A stretch of DNA of 64,000 nucleotides from Roseibacterium beibuensis (GTDB lineage: Bacteria > Pseudomonadota > Alphaproteobacteria > Rhodobacterales > Rhodobacteraceae): positions 620,001-684,000 of the forward strand of contig NZ_BAABHW010000002.1 in NCBI RefSeq assembly GCF_039542305.1, given 5' to 3'. Positions 1 through 7,830 of the stretch are shown here, piece by piece. The position numbers and the translations under genes are program-made. A model generated the notes under the pieces. That model saw only the letters and a list, made by a program, of their open reading frames with translations. It was not told the DNA's origin and made no database searches. Each line of letters opens with the position of its first letter. The stretch's first letter is position 1.

Positions 1-650
1 CCCAGATCGACGAAGGCGCCGTATTCGGTGATGTTCTTGACCACGCCGTCGACCACGTCGCCCTCGTTGAGCTTGGCGATGACCTCGGCGCGCTGTTCGG
101 CGCGGGACTCTTCCAGGATGGCGCGGCGCGAGACCACGATGTTGCCGCGGCGGCGGTCCATCTTGAGGATCTGGAAGGGCTGCTTGAGACCCATCAGCGG
201 GCCTGCGTCACGCACGGGGCGCACATCGACCTGCGAACCGGGCAGGAAGGCCACGGCACCGCCCAGATCGACGGTGAAGCCACCCTTGACGCGGCCGAAG
301 ATGGCGCCTTCGACGCGCTCTTCGCTGGCATAGGCTTTTTCCAGACGGTCCCACGCGGCTTCGCGCTTGGCCATCTCGTGGCTGATGACAGCCTCGCCGC
401 GCGCGTTCTCGACGTTGCGCAGGTAAACCTCGACCTCGTCGCCCACTTCGATCTGGGGCGCTTCGCCGGGGTTCGCGAATTCCTTGAGATCGACGCGGCC
501 TTCCATCTTGTAGCCGACATCGATGATGGCCTGGCCTGCCTCGATGGCGATGACCTTGCCTTTGACGACAGACCCCTCGTCGGGCGTGTCGATTTCGAAG
601 CTTTCGTTCAGGAGGGCTTCGAACTCCTCCATGGTTGCTTTAGCGCACAT
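1..650 (-). CDS. rpsA: 30S ribosomal protein S1, N-terminal part (cut by window edge)
   Basis: Ribosomal protein S1 binds mRNA on the 30S subunit and helps start translation. The visible 216 residues begin MCAKATMEEFEALLNESFEI and contain the first S1 RNA-binding domains, with typical segments such as GSVVKGKVIAIEAGQAIIDVGYKM shortened here to GQAIIDVGYKMEGRVDLKEF. The reading frame runs off the left edge, so roughly the C-terminal two thirds is missing. ATG at 650 is chosen because it matches the usual S1 N-terminus; the ATG at 632 is an alternative. The gene follows cmk on the same strand, the common alphaproteobacterial order, but a hairpin between them suggests its own promoter. Confidence 0.95.
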   Translation of the reverse strand, partial: MCAKATMEEFEALLNESFEIDTPDEGSVVKGKVIAIEAGQAIIDVGYKMEGRVDLKEFANPGEAPQIEVGDEVEVYLRNVENARGEAVISHEMAKREAAWDRLEKAYASEERVEGAIFGRVKGGFTVDLGGAVAFLPGSQVDVRPVRDAGPLMGLKQPFQILKMDRRRGNIVVSRRAILEESRAEQRAEVIAKLNEGDVVDGVVKNITEYGAFVDL

Positions 651-734
651 ATGCGTATCGGTTCCTATTCGTTCGATATTTCTGGCCGCGCGGTTGTCTC
701 CGCCGGTCTTGGGATGATCGTTGGTCTGACGCCC

Positions 735-767
735 CGGAAAACAAAGAGGGCCGGTGAACCCGACCCT
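735..767 (-). terminator. Probable rho-independent terminator between cmk and rpsA
   Basis: On the minus strand an 8-bp stem (AGGGTCGG / CCGGCCCT, one G-U pair) with loop GTTCA is followed by the T-rich tract CTTTGTTTTCC. It lies between cmk and rpsA, so it would end the aroA-cmk transcript and leave rpsA to start from a promoter in the roughly 80 bases downstream. Confidence 0.55.
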
Positions 768-900
768 GCTCGATCTCTCTGCTTCCGGCGTTGCTCGCCG
801 TGTTGACGTGCGCGCGTATACAGGGGGTAGGCCTGTTGCGCAAGGGGCTGGCACGGTTCGGCCTTGGTTGGCGGCGCCGGTTGCGCCAAGACGCGCGGGC

Positions 901-1056
901 TCAGGCGCAGGCTGAGACGGGGGCACCCGAACCCGCCATCGGCCAGCCCTGCCAGTCCACGTCGTTGTGCATCCAGAAGTCGACGACACGCCAGGGCGAC
1001 ACGAAGCAAAGAAGTGATACGGGAACCAGGGCAACGAACAGGACGCGAAGTGCCAT
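901..1056 (-). CDS. Possible small membrane protein, 51 aa
   Basis: A 51-codon minus-strand frame between cmk and rpsA encodes one hydrophobic segment near its N-terminus (residues about 3-19, LRVLFVALVPVSLLCFV) followed by a short Trp-rich tail. I do not recognise a family. The ATG at 1056 has no convincing ribosome binding site directly upstream, and the same frame stays open further upstream to 1218. The rest of 651-1226 shows only the terminator hairpin and no other gene I can support. It may be non-coding. Confidence 0.25.
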   Translation of the reverse strand: MALRVLFVALVPVSLLCFVSPWRVVDFWMHNDVDWQGWPMAGSGAPVSACA

Positions 1057-1226
1057 CCTGTCGAAAGAGATCGTTACCCCGGCCCATCCGGGTTTCACCG
1101 GGGGGACATCGCCCGCTCGTGTCTGAGGCTCCGTCTGCCTGACCGCAGGTGCCAAGGCATCTCCCTCCCCTTCGACCACCCGGTAGTGAACATGGCCAAT
1201 GGAAGGGACGTCTGGCAAGCCGCGTC

Positions 1227-1838
1227 CTAGTCGCGGTGCGCGGCGATTTCCCTGATCGCCTTGGCGACCGCCTCTTCGATACTCAGGTCCGAGGTGTCGA
1301 GGATCACGGCATCGGCGGCAGGCAGCAGGGGCGCGGTTGCCCGATTGGCATCTCGCGCGTCGCGTTCGCGCACATCGGCCAGCACCGTGTCATAATCGGA
1401 CGCGATCCCGCGTTCGAGCAATTCCTTGTGGCGGCGGCTGGCGCGCACTTCGGCGCTGGCAGTGACGAAAAGCTTAGCCTCGGCATCCGGGCAAATGACC
1501 GTGCCGATATCCCGCCCGTCCAGCACGGCGCCGCCTGCGCGACGGGCAAAGGCGCGCTGGAAATCGACGAGCGCCGCGCGAACCTCGGGGATCACAGCGA
1601 CTCTCGAGGCCGCCTGCGCAACGTCCGGCGTGCGCAAGGCGTCTGGATCGCCGAGGTCGTCCGCCGTCAGCGCCTGCGCCGCCTCGACCGGTTCCTTGCC
1701 CGTCAACATGCGCGCGCCCACGGCGCGGTAAAGCAAGCCCGTGTCGAGATGGGCAAAGCCGAAATGCTCGGCCACCGCGCGGCTGATCGTGCCTTTTCCG
1801 GCAGCGGCTGGCCCGTCGATGGCCACGGTAAAACTCAT
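1227..1838 (-). CDS. cmk: Cytidylate kinase
   Basis: Cytidylate kinase phosphorylates CMP and dCMP with ATP in pyrimidine nucleotide salvage. The 203-residue protein begins MSFTVAIDGPAAAGKGTISR, which carries the P-loop GPAAAGKGT at about residues 9-17, and later shows the family motif GRDIGTVICPDAEAKLFVTA, all expected for Cmk, at the usual length. The ATG at 1838 has a GGAG ribosome binding site and overlaps the stop of the upstream small ORF as ATGA, indicating coupling. It sits between aroA and rpsA as in many alphaproteobacteria. Confidence 0.96.
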   Translation of the reverse strand: MSFTVAIDGPAAAGKGTISRAVAEHFGFAHLDTGLLYRAVGARMLTGKEPVEAAQALTADDLGDPDALRTPDVAQAASRVAVIPEVRAALVDFQRAFARRAGGAVLDGRDIGTVICPDAEAKLFVTASAEVRASRRHKELLERGIASDYDTVLADVRERDARDANRATAPLLPAADAVILDTSDLSIEEAVAKAIREIAAHRD

Positions 1839-2017
1839 CTGCGTCTCCTTCCGGCGTGGATGGTCCGGCCCGCAATCGCCAAGATCAACATGGCCCCGGC
1901 CATGCCCACAAGGGCGAATTGGACTGCCGCCAGGGCATTCGATTGATCCTGCGACCCGCCCCACTGTCGTTGCTTGAGGGAGTGGCTTTGTCCATCGGGG
2001 TCACCAGGCAGTGCCAA
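1835..2017 (-). CDS. Small single-span membrane protein coupled to cmk
   Basis: This 60-residue frame fills the gap between aroA and cmk. It starts at a TTG, has a polar first half, one hydrophobic segment (VQFALVGMAGAMLILAIAG, about residues 32-50) and a basic tail HAGRRRR. Its stop overlaps the cmk start as ATGA, the classical arrangement for translational coupling, which supports it being real. No family is recognised and the TTG start has only a weak purine-rich upstream sequence. The coding status is inferred from position and topology. Confidence 0.45.
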   Translation of the reverse strand: MALPGDPDGQSHSLKQRQWGGSQDQSNALAAVQFALVGMAGAMLILAIAGRTIHAGRRRR

Positions 2018-2060
2018 CCAGAGTGCCCCCCCGACAGCCCCACGCCGCGCAAGCCAAGTG

Positions 2061-3407
2061 TCAGCCGCGTTCGATCTCGGCGCCCAGGTCGCGCATCAGC
2101 CCCTCGAAAATCGGGAAGCTGGTCGCGATCGGGCCGCCATCATCCACGCCGACCGGCTCTCGCGTCGACAAGCCGAGGCAGAGGAAAGACATCGCGATGC
2201 GGTGGTCGAGATGCGTGGCGCAGGTCGCCCCGCCTTTCACCCCGCCCATGCCGCGCCCGTGGACGATCCACCAATCCGGTCCGTCCTCGACCTGCACCCC
2301 GCAGGCGCGCAACCCATCGGCCATGGCCGCGATCCGGTCGCTTTCCTTCACGCGCAATTCCTTGACGCCGCACATGACAGTCGGCCCTTCGGCATTGGCC
2401 GCGACGACCGAGAGGATCGGGTATTCGTCGATCATGCTGGCGGCGCGGGCGGGTGGCACCTCGACCCCCTTCATGTCGGGCGAATAGCGCGCGCGCAGGT
2501 CGGCGACGGGTTCGCCCCCTTCCTCGCGCGGGTTCTCGTAGGTCAGGTCGGCGCCCATCTCGATCAGCGTCTCGAACAGGCCCGCGCGCGTCGGGTTCAA
2601 ACCGATATTCGGCACCAGCACGTCCGAGCCCTCGGTGATCAGCGCCGCACAGACCGGGAAGGCCGCGCTGGAGGGGTCGCGCGGCACGGTGATGGTCTGC
2701 GGCTTAAGCTCTGGCCGGCCGGTCAGGGTGATGACCCGGCCCTCATCCGTGACCTCGGTCGTGATCTCGGCACCGAAGCCCGCCAGCATCCGTTCGGTAT
2801 GGTCGCGTGTCGCCTCGGCCTCGATCACGACGGTCTGGCCCGGCGCATTCAGCCCGGCCAGCAGGACCGCGGATTTCACCTGCGCCGACGGGACGGGCAC
2901 GGTGTAGCGCACGGGCAGCGGCTCCGCCGCGCCGACCAGCGTCATCGGCAAACGCCCCCCGGCGCGGCCCACCGACCGGCAGCCGAACAGCGCCAACGGG
3001 TCCGTCACCCGCGCCATCGGGCGCGAGCGCAGCGAGGCATCGCCGGTGAAGGTCACGGTGATCGGGGTCGTGGCCATCGCGCCCATGATCAGGCGCACGC
3101 CGGTGCCGGAATTGCCGCAGTCGATCACGTCCTCGGGTTCGGCAAAGCCGCCCGTGCCCACGCCGTGGACGTGCCAGGTGCCATCGTCATCGCGCGTGAC
3201 CTCGGCCCCGAAGGCGCGCATGGCCTTGGCGGTGTCCAGCACGTCCTGCCCTTCCAAAAGGCCGGTGATCCGCGTCTCCCCCACGGCCATCGCGCCGAGG
3301 ATCAGGGACCGGTGCGAAATCGACTTGTCCCCGGGCACATGGGCCTCGCCCGTCAGCGCACCGCCCTTGCGGGCCATCATCGGAACCGGATCGCCGTGGC
3401 CGGACAT
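2061..3407 (-). CDS. aroA: 3-phosphoshikimate 1-carboxyvinyltransferase (EPSP synthase)
   Basis: EPSP synthase joins shikimate 3-phosphate and phosphoenolpyruvate in the shikimate pathway. The 448-residue protein carries PGDKSISHRS (25-34), SAQVKSA, RDHTE, NPTR and DEYPIL with KESDR, covering both lobes of the fold. The set GDKS, SAQVK, RDHTE and NPTR is the class II (CP4-like) signature. At the glyphosate-selectivity site it reads CGNSGTG, with Gly101 where CP4 has Ala. ATG 3407 is chosen for its GGGAGG ribosome binding site; the frame extends upstream with low-complexity basic residues that look non-coding. A 198-base gap separates it from trmB. Confidence 0.97.
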   Translation of the reverse strand: MSGHGDPVPMMARKGGALTGEAHVPGDKSISHRSLILGAMAVGETRITGLLEGQDVLDTAKAMRAFGAEVTRDDDGTWHVHGVGTGGFAEPEDVIDCGNSGTGVRLIMGAMATTPITVTFTGDASLRSRPMARVTDPLALFGCRSVGRAGGRLPMTLVGAAEPLPVRYTVPVPSAQVKSAVLLAGLNAPGQTVVIEAEATRDHTERMLAGFGAEITTEVTDEGRVITLTGRPELKPQTITVPRDPSSAAFPVCAALITEGSDVLVPNIGLNPTRAGLFETLIEMGADLTYENPREEGGEPVADLRARYSPDMKGVEVPPARAASMIDEYPILSVVAANAEGPTVMCGVKELRVKESDRIAAMADGLRACGVQVEDGPDWWIVHGRGMGGVKGGATCATHLDHRIAMSFLCLGLSTREPVGVDDGGPIATSFPIFEGLMRDLGAEIERG

Positions 3408-3605
3408 GCGCCGCCCTCCCCTTTTGTCAGTCGCGGGGGTGATAGACGCGGGCGCGCGCCTCGTCCACACCCCGCACACGCGCCGCCTCGAAATAAGGGG
3501 GCCGACCACCCACACGGGCGAAAGGCGCGGGCGATCGCCCCAAAAGGGGCGTGAGGCCGCGCCTCCCCCCGGGCGACGTCGCAGACGGCGCAAGCCCTGC
3601 GGGGA

Positions 3606-4310
3606 TCAGAGCCGGCGGAAGGTCAGGTAGTGCGGCACGCGCCCCTCGCGCAGCGCCTTCTGTTCGTAGCGCGTCGAAATCCAGTCACCCCAAGGGTCGC
3701 GCCAATCCCGCGGCCCCTTGGCGAGCCACTCGAACCCCGCCCGTGGCACCTCTTCCAGCGTTTGGCGGACATAGTCGGGGATGTCGGTCGCCACGCGGAA
3801 TTCCGCACCCGGCTTGAGAACTCGGGCCAGCGGCTCAAGGTGCTCGGGCGTCACGAAGCGGCGGCGGTGGTGGCGCTTTTTCGGCCACGGATCGGGATAG
3901 AGCAGGAAGGCCCTGGAGATGGATCGATCCGGCAGCACGTCGAACAGGTCGCGGGCGTCGCCGGGATGGATGCGCAGGTTCTGCACCCCGCTCGCCCGGA
4001 TCTTGCCAAGCAGCATGGCCACGCCGTTGATATACGGTTCCGCACCGATGATCCCGATCTGCGGGTTGCGCTCCGCCTGGTGGATCATGTGCTCCCCGCC
4101 GCCGAACCCGACCTCGAGCCACACCTCGCGCCCGTCGAACAGGGCGCTTAGGTCCAGCGGTGTACGCTCGGGGTTTTCGTCCCAGCCCACCGGCCCCGGC
4201 GACAACGCGGCAAGGTCCTCTTCCAGATAAACCTCCTGGCTGTCGCGCAGGTGCTTGCCCTTGCGGCGGCCGTAGAAGTTGCGATGCGGGCGCTTGGGCA
4301 GGTCTTGCAT
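3606..4310 (-). CDS. trmB: tRNA (guanine-N7-)-methyltransferase
   Basis: TrmB methylates N7 of G46 in tRNA using S-adenosylmethionine. The 234-residue protein has the SAM-binding stretch EVGFGGGEHMIHQA, then GAEPYINGV, the family signature LLYPDPWPKKRHHRRRF and a C-terminal tRNA-binding region ending YEQKALREGRVPHYLTFRRL (shown in part), all at typical length. ATG 4310 is preferred to the in-frame GTG at 4316 because AGGA is 8 bases upstream of the ATG but only 2 from the GTG. It is divergent from the S2P-type protease gene. Confidence 0.95.
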   Translation of the reverse strand: MQDLPKRPHRNFYGRRKGKHLRDSQEVYLEEDLAALSPGPVGWDENPERTPLDLSALFDGREVWLEVGFGGGEHMIHQAERNPQIGIIGAEPYINGVAMLLGKIRASGVQNLRIHPGDARDLFDVLPDRSISRAFLLYPDPWPKKRHHRRRFVTPEHLEPLARVLKPGAEFRVATDIPDYVRQTLEEVPRAGFEWLAKGPRDWRDPWGDWISTRYEQKALREGRVPHYLTFRRL

Positions 4311-4484
4311 GGTCACGATCCTCTGGCGCGGCGGCCCCGTCCTCTAGCCCATGCCCATCCGTGTCTCAATCCCCGGCTTGGGCCACAGGTGCGCATGGCG
4401 CGGCAAGCTCCCCGACCTCGCCCTGTGGTCAGGCGCCCCTGACAAGGGTCTTCCTTTCCGGGGGCAAGTGCTTACGTTTTTCAG

Positions 4485-4509
4485 GCGCACATCTCAGACG
4501 TGTGTGCGC
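4485..4509. promoter_or_regulatory. Inverted repeat upstream of the S2P protease gene
   Basis: Perfect 7-bp arms GCGCACA (4485-4491) and TGTGCGC (4503-4509) separated by 11 bases lie 22 bases before the start codon at 4532, next to the AAGGAGAT ribosome binding site. It could be a repressor operator or an mRNA hairpin; the sequence alone does not decide. Confidence 0.4.
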
Positions 4510-4531
4510 GGCACGGAAAGGAGATACCTGG

Positions 4532-5659
4532 ATGTTCTCTCACTCGGTCCGCCTGTTCGACCTGTTCGGCTTCGAGATCCGCATCGACGCGAGCTGGCTG
4601 CTGATCGCGGCCCTGATCGTCTGGAGCCTGTCCTCGGGCTATTTCCCAGAGGTTCTGCCGGGCCTTGATGCAAGCGGCTACCTGATCCTGTCGGTCGTGG
4701 CGATGCTGGGCCTGTTCGGTAGCCTGATCCTGCATGAACTGGCCCACTCCCTCGTCGCGCGGCGCTACGGGCTTGGCGTGGGTGGCATCACCCTGTTCCT
4801 TTTCGGGGGCGTGGCGCAACTGGAAGACGAGCCCAAAAGCGCCGCCTCGGAATTCTGGATCGCGATTGCCGGGCCGGCCATGAGTTTCGCACTGGCCGGG
4901 GCCTTTGGCCTGCTCGCGGTGGCCGCGGGTGGGGGCGTTGCCGGGATGGTCCTGTCCTACCTCGCCTCGATCAACCTGATCCTTGCGGTCTTCAACCTCG
5001 TGCCTGCCTTCCCCCTGGATGGCGGGCGGGTTCTGCGCGCGTGGCTCTGGAACCGCTCGGGCGATGTGCTGGAGGCGACGCGCAAGGCCAGCACGGCGGG
5101 GGTCGTCTTTGCGCTCGCCCTGATGGCGCTTGGTCTGTTCTCCGTCCTGTCGGGGGGCGGCGTCGGCGGCATCTGGATGGGGCTGATCGGCCTGTTCGTG
5201 TTGAACGCCAGCCGCGGCACCTACCAGCACCTCGTCACGCAAACCAGCCTCAGGGGGTTGCGTGTCTCCGAACTGATGACGCCAAACCCGTTCTGCGCGA
5301 CACCGGACATGACATTGGCCGATCTCGCCGACGAGGTGATGCTGGCCCATGGCATCAGCTTCGTTCCCGTGGTCGAGGCCGGTGTCCTGCTGGGGCATGT
5401 CGACACCGCCCTGATGCGCGAGGTCCCACGCGCGGACTGGGGCGTCACGCAGGTCGGCGACATCTTCGCGGCGCTCTCCGAGGATACCGCCGTGCGCCCC
5501 GATCTGTCGGCCGAGGAGGCGCTGAACCTGATGGCAAGCGGACCGCAAAGGAAGCTTCTGGTGGCCGAGGGGCGTTCCCTTGTCGGTGTGCTGAGCATCC
5601 GCGACCTGATGGCCCATATCGCCATCGTGCAGGACCTGGGGCGTGGCACCCGACGCTGA
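4532..5659 (+). CDS. Site-2-protease family (M50) metalloprotease with CBS domains
   Basis: This 375-residue integral membrane protein belongs to the M50/S2P zinc peptidases, which cut substrates inside the membrane. The zinc motif HELAH is at 68-72 in a transmembrane helix, and the second signature NLVPAFPLDGGR at 155-166 supplies the third ligand Asp163. Several more hydrophobic helices follow to about residue 230, then a pair of CBS domains (about 245-375, beginning RVSELMTPNPF) that usually bind adenine nucleotides. ATG 4532 has an AAGGAGAT site. Natural substrates are unknown. It leads a plus-strand run with cls and an EEP hydrolase. Confidence 0.9.
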   Translation: MFSHSVRLFDLFGFEIRIDASWLLIAALIVWSLSSGYFPEVLPGLDASGYLILSVVAMLGLFGSLILHELAHSLVARRYGLGVGGITLFLFGGVAQLEDEPKSAASEFWIAIAGPAMSFALAGAFGLLAVAAGGGVAGMVLSYLASINLILAVFNLVPAFPLDGGRVLRAWLWNRSGDVLEATRKASTAGVVFALALMALGLFSVLSGGGVGGIWMGLIGLFVLNASRGTYQHLVTQTSLRGLRVSELMTPNPFCATPDMTLADLADEVMLAHGISFVPVVEAGVLLGHVDTALMREVPRADWGVTQVGDIFAALSEDTAVRPDLSAEEALNLMASGPQRKLLVAEGRSLVGVLSIRDLMAHIAIVQDLGRGTRR

Positions 5660-5696
5660 GACAGACGAAAAACCGCCCTCTTGAGGAATTGCAGAT

Positions 5697-7106
5697 TTGC
5701 TGACCGCCCTGATCGCCATCCTTTCAGCCCTGTCCCTGGCGCTGGCAATCTGGCTGAGCTGGCGGGCAGCGCAGGCGGCCCGCACCCCGCAAGGCGCGGT
5801 CGGCTGGGTCGTGTTCCTGCTCTCGACGCCGCATATCGGCGTTCTGATCTACGCGATCTTCGGCCCACACAGGTACAAGCGGCAGACCAAGAACCGCAGG
5901 GCCAGCCGCCTTCTCTTCGATGACAAGCGCCCGGATCACGACGGGGAGGGGCCGCGTTTGATGGGCGGGATCGACCGCCGCCCGTTCGAGCGTATCGCGG
6001 GCCTGCCCTTTGTCGAGGGCAACTCGGTCGAGGTGTTGAAAGACGGAGAGGCCACCTTCAACGCCCTGTTCGACGCCATCGACCGCTCCGAGAGATACCT
6101 GCTGGTGCAGTTCTACACCTTCCGCGACGACCGGATCGGAGAAGAGGTCGTCAACCGTCTGGTGGCGGCGGCGCAGCGCGGGGTGAAGGTGCACCTCTAC
6201 ACGGACGCGGTCGGCTCGAAGGACCTCAGTTGGGCGGCCATACGCCGGATGGAGAAGGCTGGCGTCGCCGGGGCCGCCTTGCGCCGCCAGACTCCAATCA
6301 TGCGGCGCTTGCAGATCAACTTCCGAAACCACCGAAAGACCGTGATCGTCGATGGGCGCGAGGCCTTCATCGGCGGCCTGAATGTCGGCGATGAATACAT
6401 GGGCCGCGACCCGAAATTCGGGCCATGGCGCGATACGTTCTGCAGGATCACGGGGCCGGTCGTGCCGCAACTCCAGCTGATCTTTGCCGAGGACTGGCAT
6501 TGGCTGACCGGGACATCGCTGCGCAAGGACCTCGACTGGGCCCTGCCCGAGGCACAGGGCGCGACCGAGGCCTTGACCGTCGCCACGGGCCCGATCGATG
6601 ACGAGGACGGCGGCTCGGCCCTGTTTTTCGCGGCGATCTCTTCCGCGCAGGAGCGGATCTGGCTCAGCACGCCCTATTGCGTGCCGGACCTGGCGCTTCT
6701 GTCGGCGCTGAAGCTGGCCGCAGCGGCGGGGCGCGACGTGCGCCTCTTGGTGCCCGAGACCATTGACCACTACCTTCCCTGGCTCGCGGCCTTTGCCTAT
6801 TTCGACGAGTTGACGGAAGCCGGGGTGCAGATCTGGCGTTACAAGGAGGGGTTCCTGCATCAGAAGGCGCTGCTGATTGACGACCATCTCAGCGCGCTTG
6901 GCAGCACGAATTTCGACAACCGGTCCTTCCGATTGAATTTCGAGACGATGGTCCTGTTCCACGACCGGACGCTTGCCGCCGAGATGGCCAAGATGCTGGA
7001 AGACGACTTTGCCCGCGCCGAGCGGCTGGAGCGAACACTGGATGAGCAGCCGCTGTCGATCCGCGTCGGCGCGCCCCTTGCCCGGCTTGTCGCCCCGGTG
7101 CTTTGA
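5697..7106 (+). CDS. cls: Cardiolipin synthase (phospholipase D family)
   Basis: Cardiolipin synthases condense two phosphatidylglycerols, or PG with another phospholipid, at the inner membrane. The 469-residue protein has two N-terminal hydrophobic segments (about 1-22 and 36-56), then two HKD catalytic motifs: HRKTVIVD (His212, Lys214, Asp219) and HQKALLID (His388, Lys390, Asp395). The start is a TTG at 5697 preceded by GAGGA; no in-frame ATG fits. It lies 37 bases after the M50 gene and 7 bases before the EEP gene, so the three probably form one operon. Confidence 0.92.
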   Translation: MLTALIAILSALSLALAIWLSWRAAQAARTPQGAVGWVVFLLSTPHIGVLIYAIFGPHRYKRQTKNRRASRLLFDDKRPDHDGEGPRLMGGIDRRPFERIAGLPFVEGNSVEVLKDGEATFNALFDAIDRSERYLLVQFYTFRDDRIGEEVVNRLVAAAQRGVKVHLYTDAVGSKDLSWAAIRRMEKAGVAGAALRRQTPIMRRLQINFRNHRKTVIVDGREAFIGGLNVGDEYMGRDPKFGPWRDTFCRITGPVVPQLQLIFAEDWHWLTGTSLRKDLDWALPEAQGATEALTVATGPIDDEDGGSALFFAAISSAQERIWLSTPYCVPDLALLSALKLAAAAGRDVRLLVPETIDHYLPWLAAFAYFDELTEAGVQIWRYKEGFLHQKALLIDDHLSALGSTNFDNRSFRLNFETMVLFHDRTLAAEMAKMLEDDFARAERLERTLDEQPLSIRVGAPLARLVAPVL

Positions 7107-7113
7107 TCGGACG

Positions 7114-7830
7114 ATGCGGATTCTCAGCTACAACATCCGAAAGGCCGTCGGATTGGACGGACGGCGCAACCCCGAACGGGTGCTGTCGGTCATCGCCGAC
7201 AGCGGTGCGGACGTGGTGATCCTGCAGGAGGCCGACAAACGCCTCGGCGCGCGCCCCGCGGCCATACCCAAGCGGTTGATCGACCTGGAAAGCGATTATG
7301 ACGTGGTTGACGTGGCCACGACCGATTTGAGCCTCGGCTGGCATGGCAATGCCGTGCTGGTCAAAGCGGGTGTGACGGTTCTGGCGACCGAGCGCTTGAA
7401 TCTGCCGGGGTTGGAACCGCGCGGCGCGGTCCGGGTGACGGTCGACGCGCCCGCGACGGGGCGTGTGGACCTCATTGGGGCGCATCTGGGGCTCTTGCGA
7501 CGCTGGCGCCGACGGCAACTGGCGGCGATCCGGTCCCATGTCGAGCCGCACCATCGGCAGACCACCATCATCGCGGGCGATTTCAACGAATGGTCCGTCA
7601 GCGGCGGGTTCGAGCCATTGGGCCGCGATTTCATGGTGATGTCGCCGGGGCGCAGCTTTCATGCCAGCTACCCGGTCGCGCCACTGGATCGGTTCGCCCA
7701 TGGATCGGGGCTGAGCCTGACGGATTGCGGTGTGATCCGGACCAGCGAAGCGCGCCGCGCCTCGGATCACCTGCCGGTCTGGGCGGAGTTCGCATCGGCC
7801 CCTGAACGGGCCGATGCGCAAGATAAATGA
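7114..7830 (+). CDS. Endonuclease/exonuclease/phosphatase family hydrolase
   Basis: A 238-residue EEP-fold protein. It begins MRILSYNIRKAVG and has the metal-binding Glu in VILQEAD, the IIAGDFNEW motif (catalytic Asp and Asn) and a C-terminal ASDHLPVWAEF with the catalytic His. No signal peptide is evident. Members cleave phosphodiester bonds in nucleic acids, lipids or inositides; linkage to cls only 7 bases away makes a phospholipid role plausible but this is inference. Its TGA stop is directly abutted by the metK stop on the other strand, with no base between. Confidence 0.85.
   Translation: MRILSYNIRKAVGLDGRRNPERVLSVIADSGADVVILQEADKRLGARPAAIPKRLIDLESDYDVVDVATTDLSLGWHGNAVLVKAGVTVLATERLNLPGLEPRGAVRVTVDAPATGRVDLIGAHLGLLRRWRRRQLAAIRSHVEPHHRQTTIIAGDFNEWSVSGGFEPLGRDFMVMSPGRSFHASYPVAPLDRFAHGSGLSLTDCGVIRTSEARRASDHLPVWAEFASAPERADAQDK

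Noticed and set aside
3536..3551. CGCCCC-AAAA-GGGGCG hairpin as terminator of trmB
   Set aside because: Only a 6-bp stem and no T-run on either strand, so it could be chance in GC-rich DNA.
1974..3554. Long plus-strand frame of 526 codons across aroA
   Set aside because: It is antisense to aroA, whose product shows full family motifs; the antisense frame has His/Arg/Gly-rich composition typical of shadows in GC-rich DNA.
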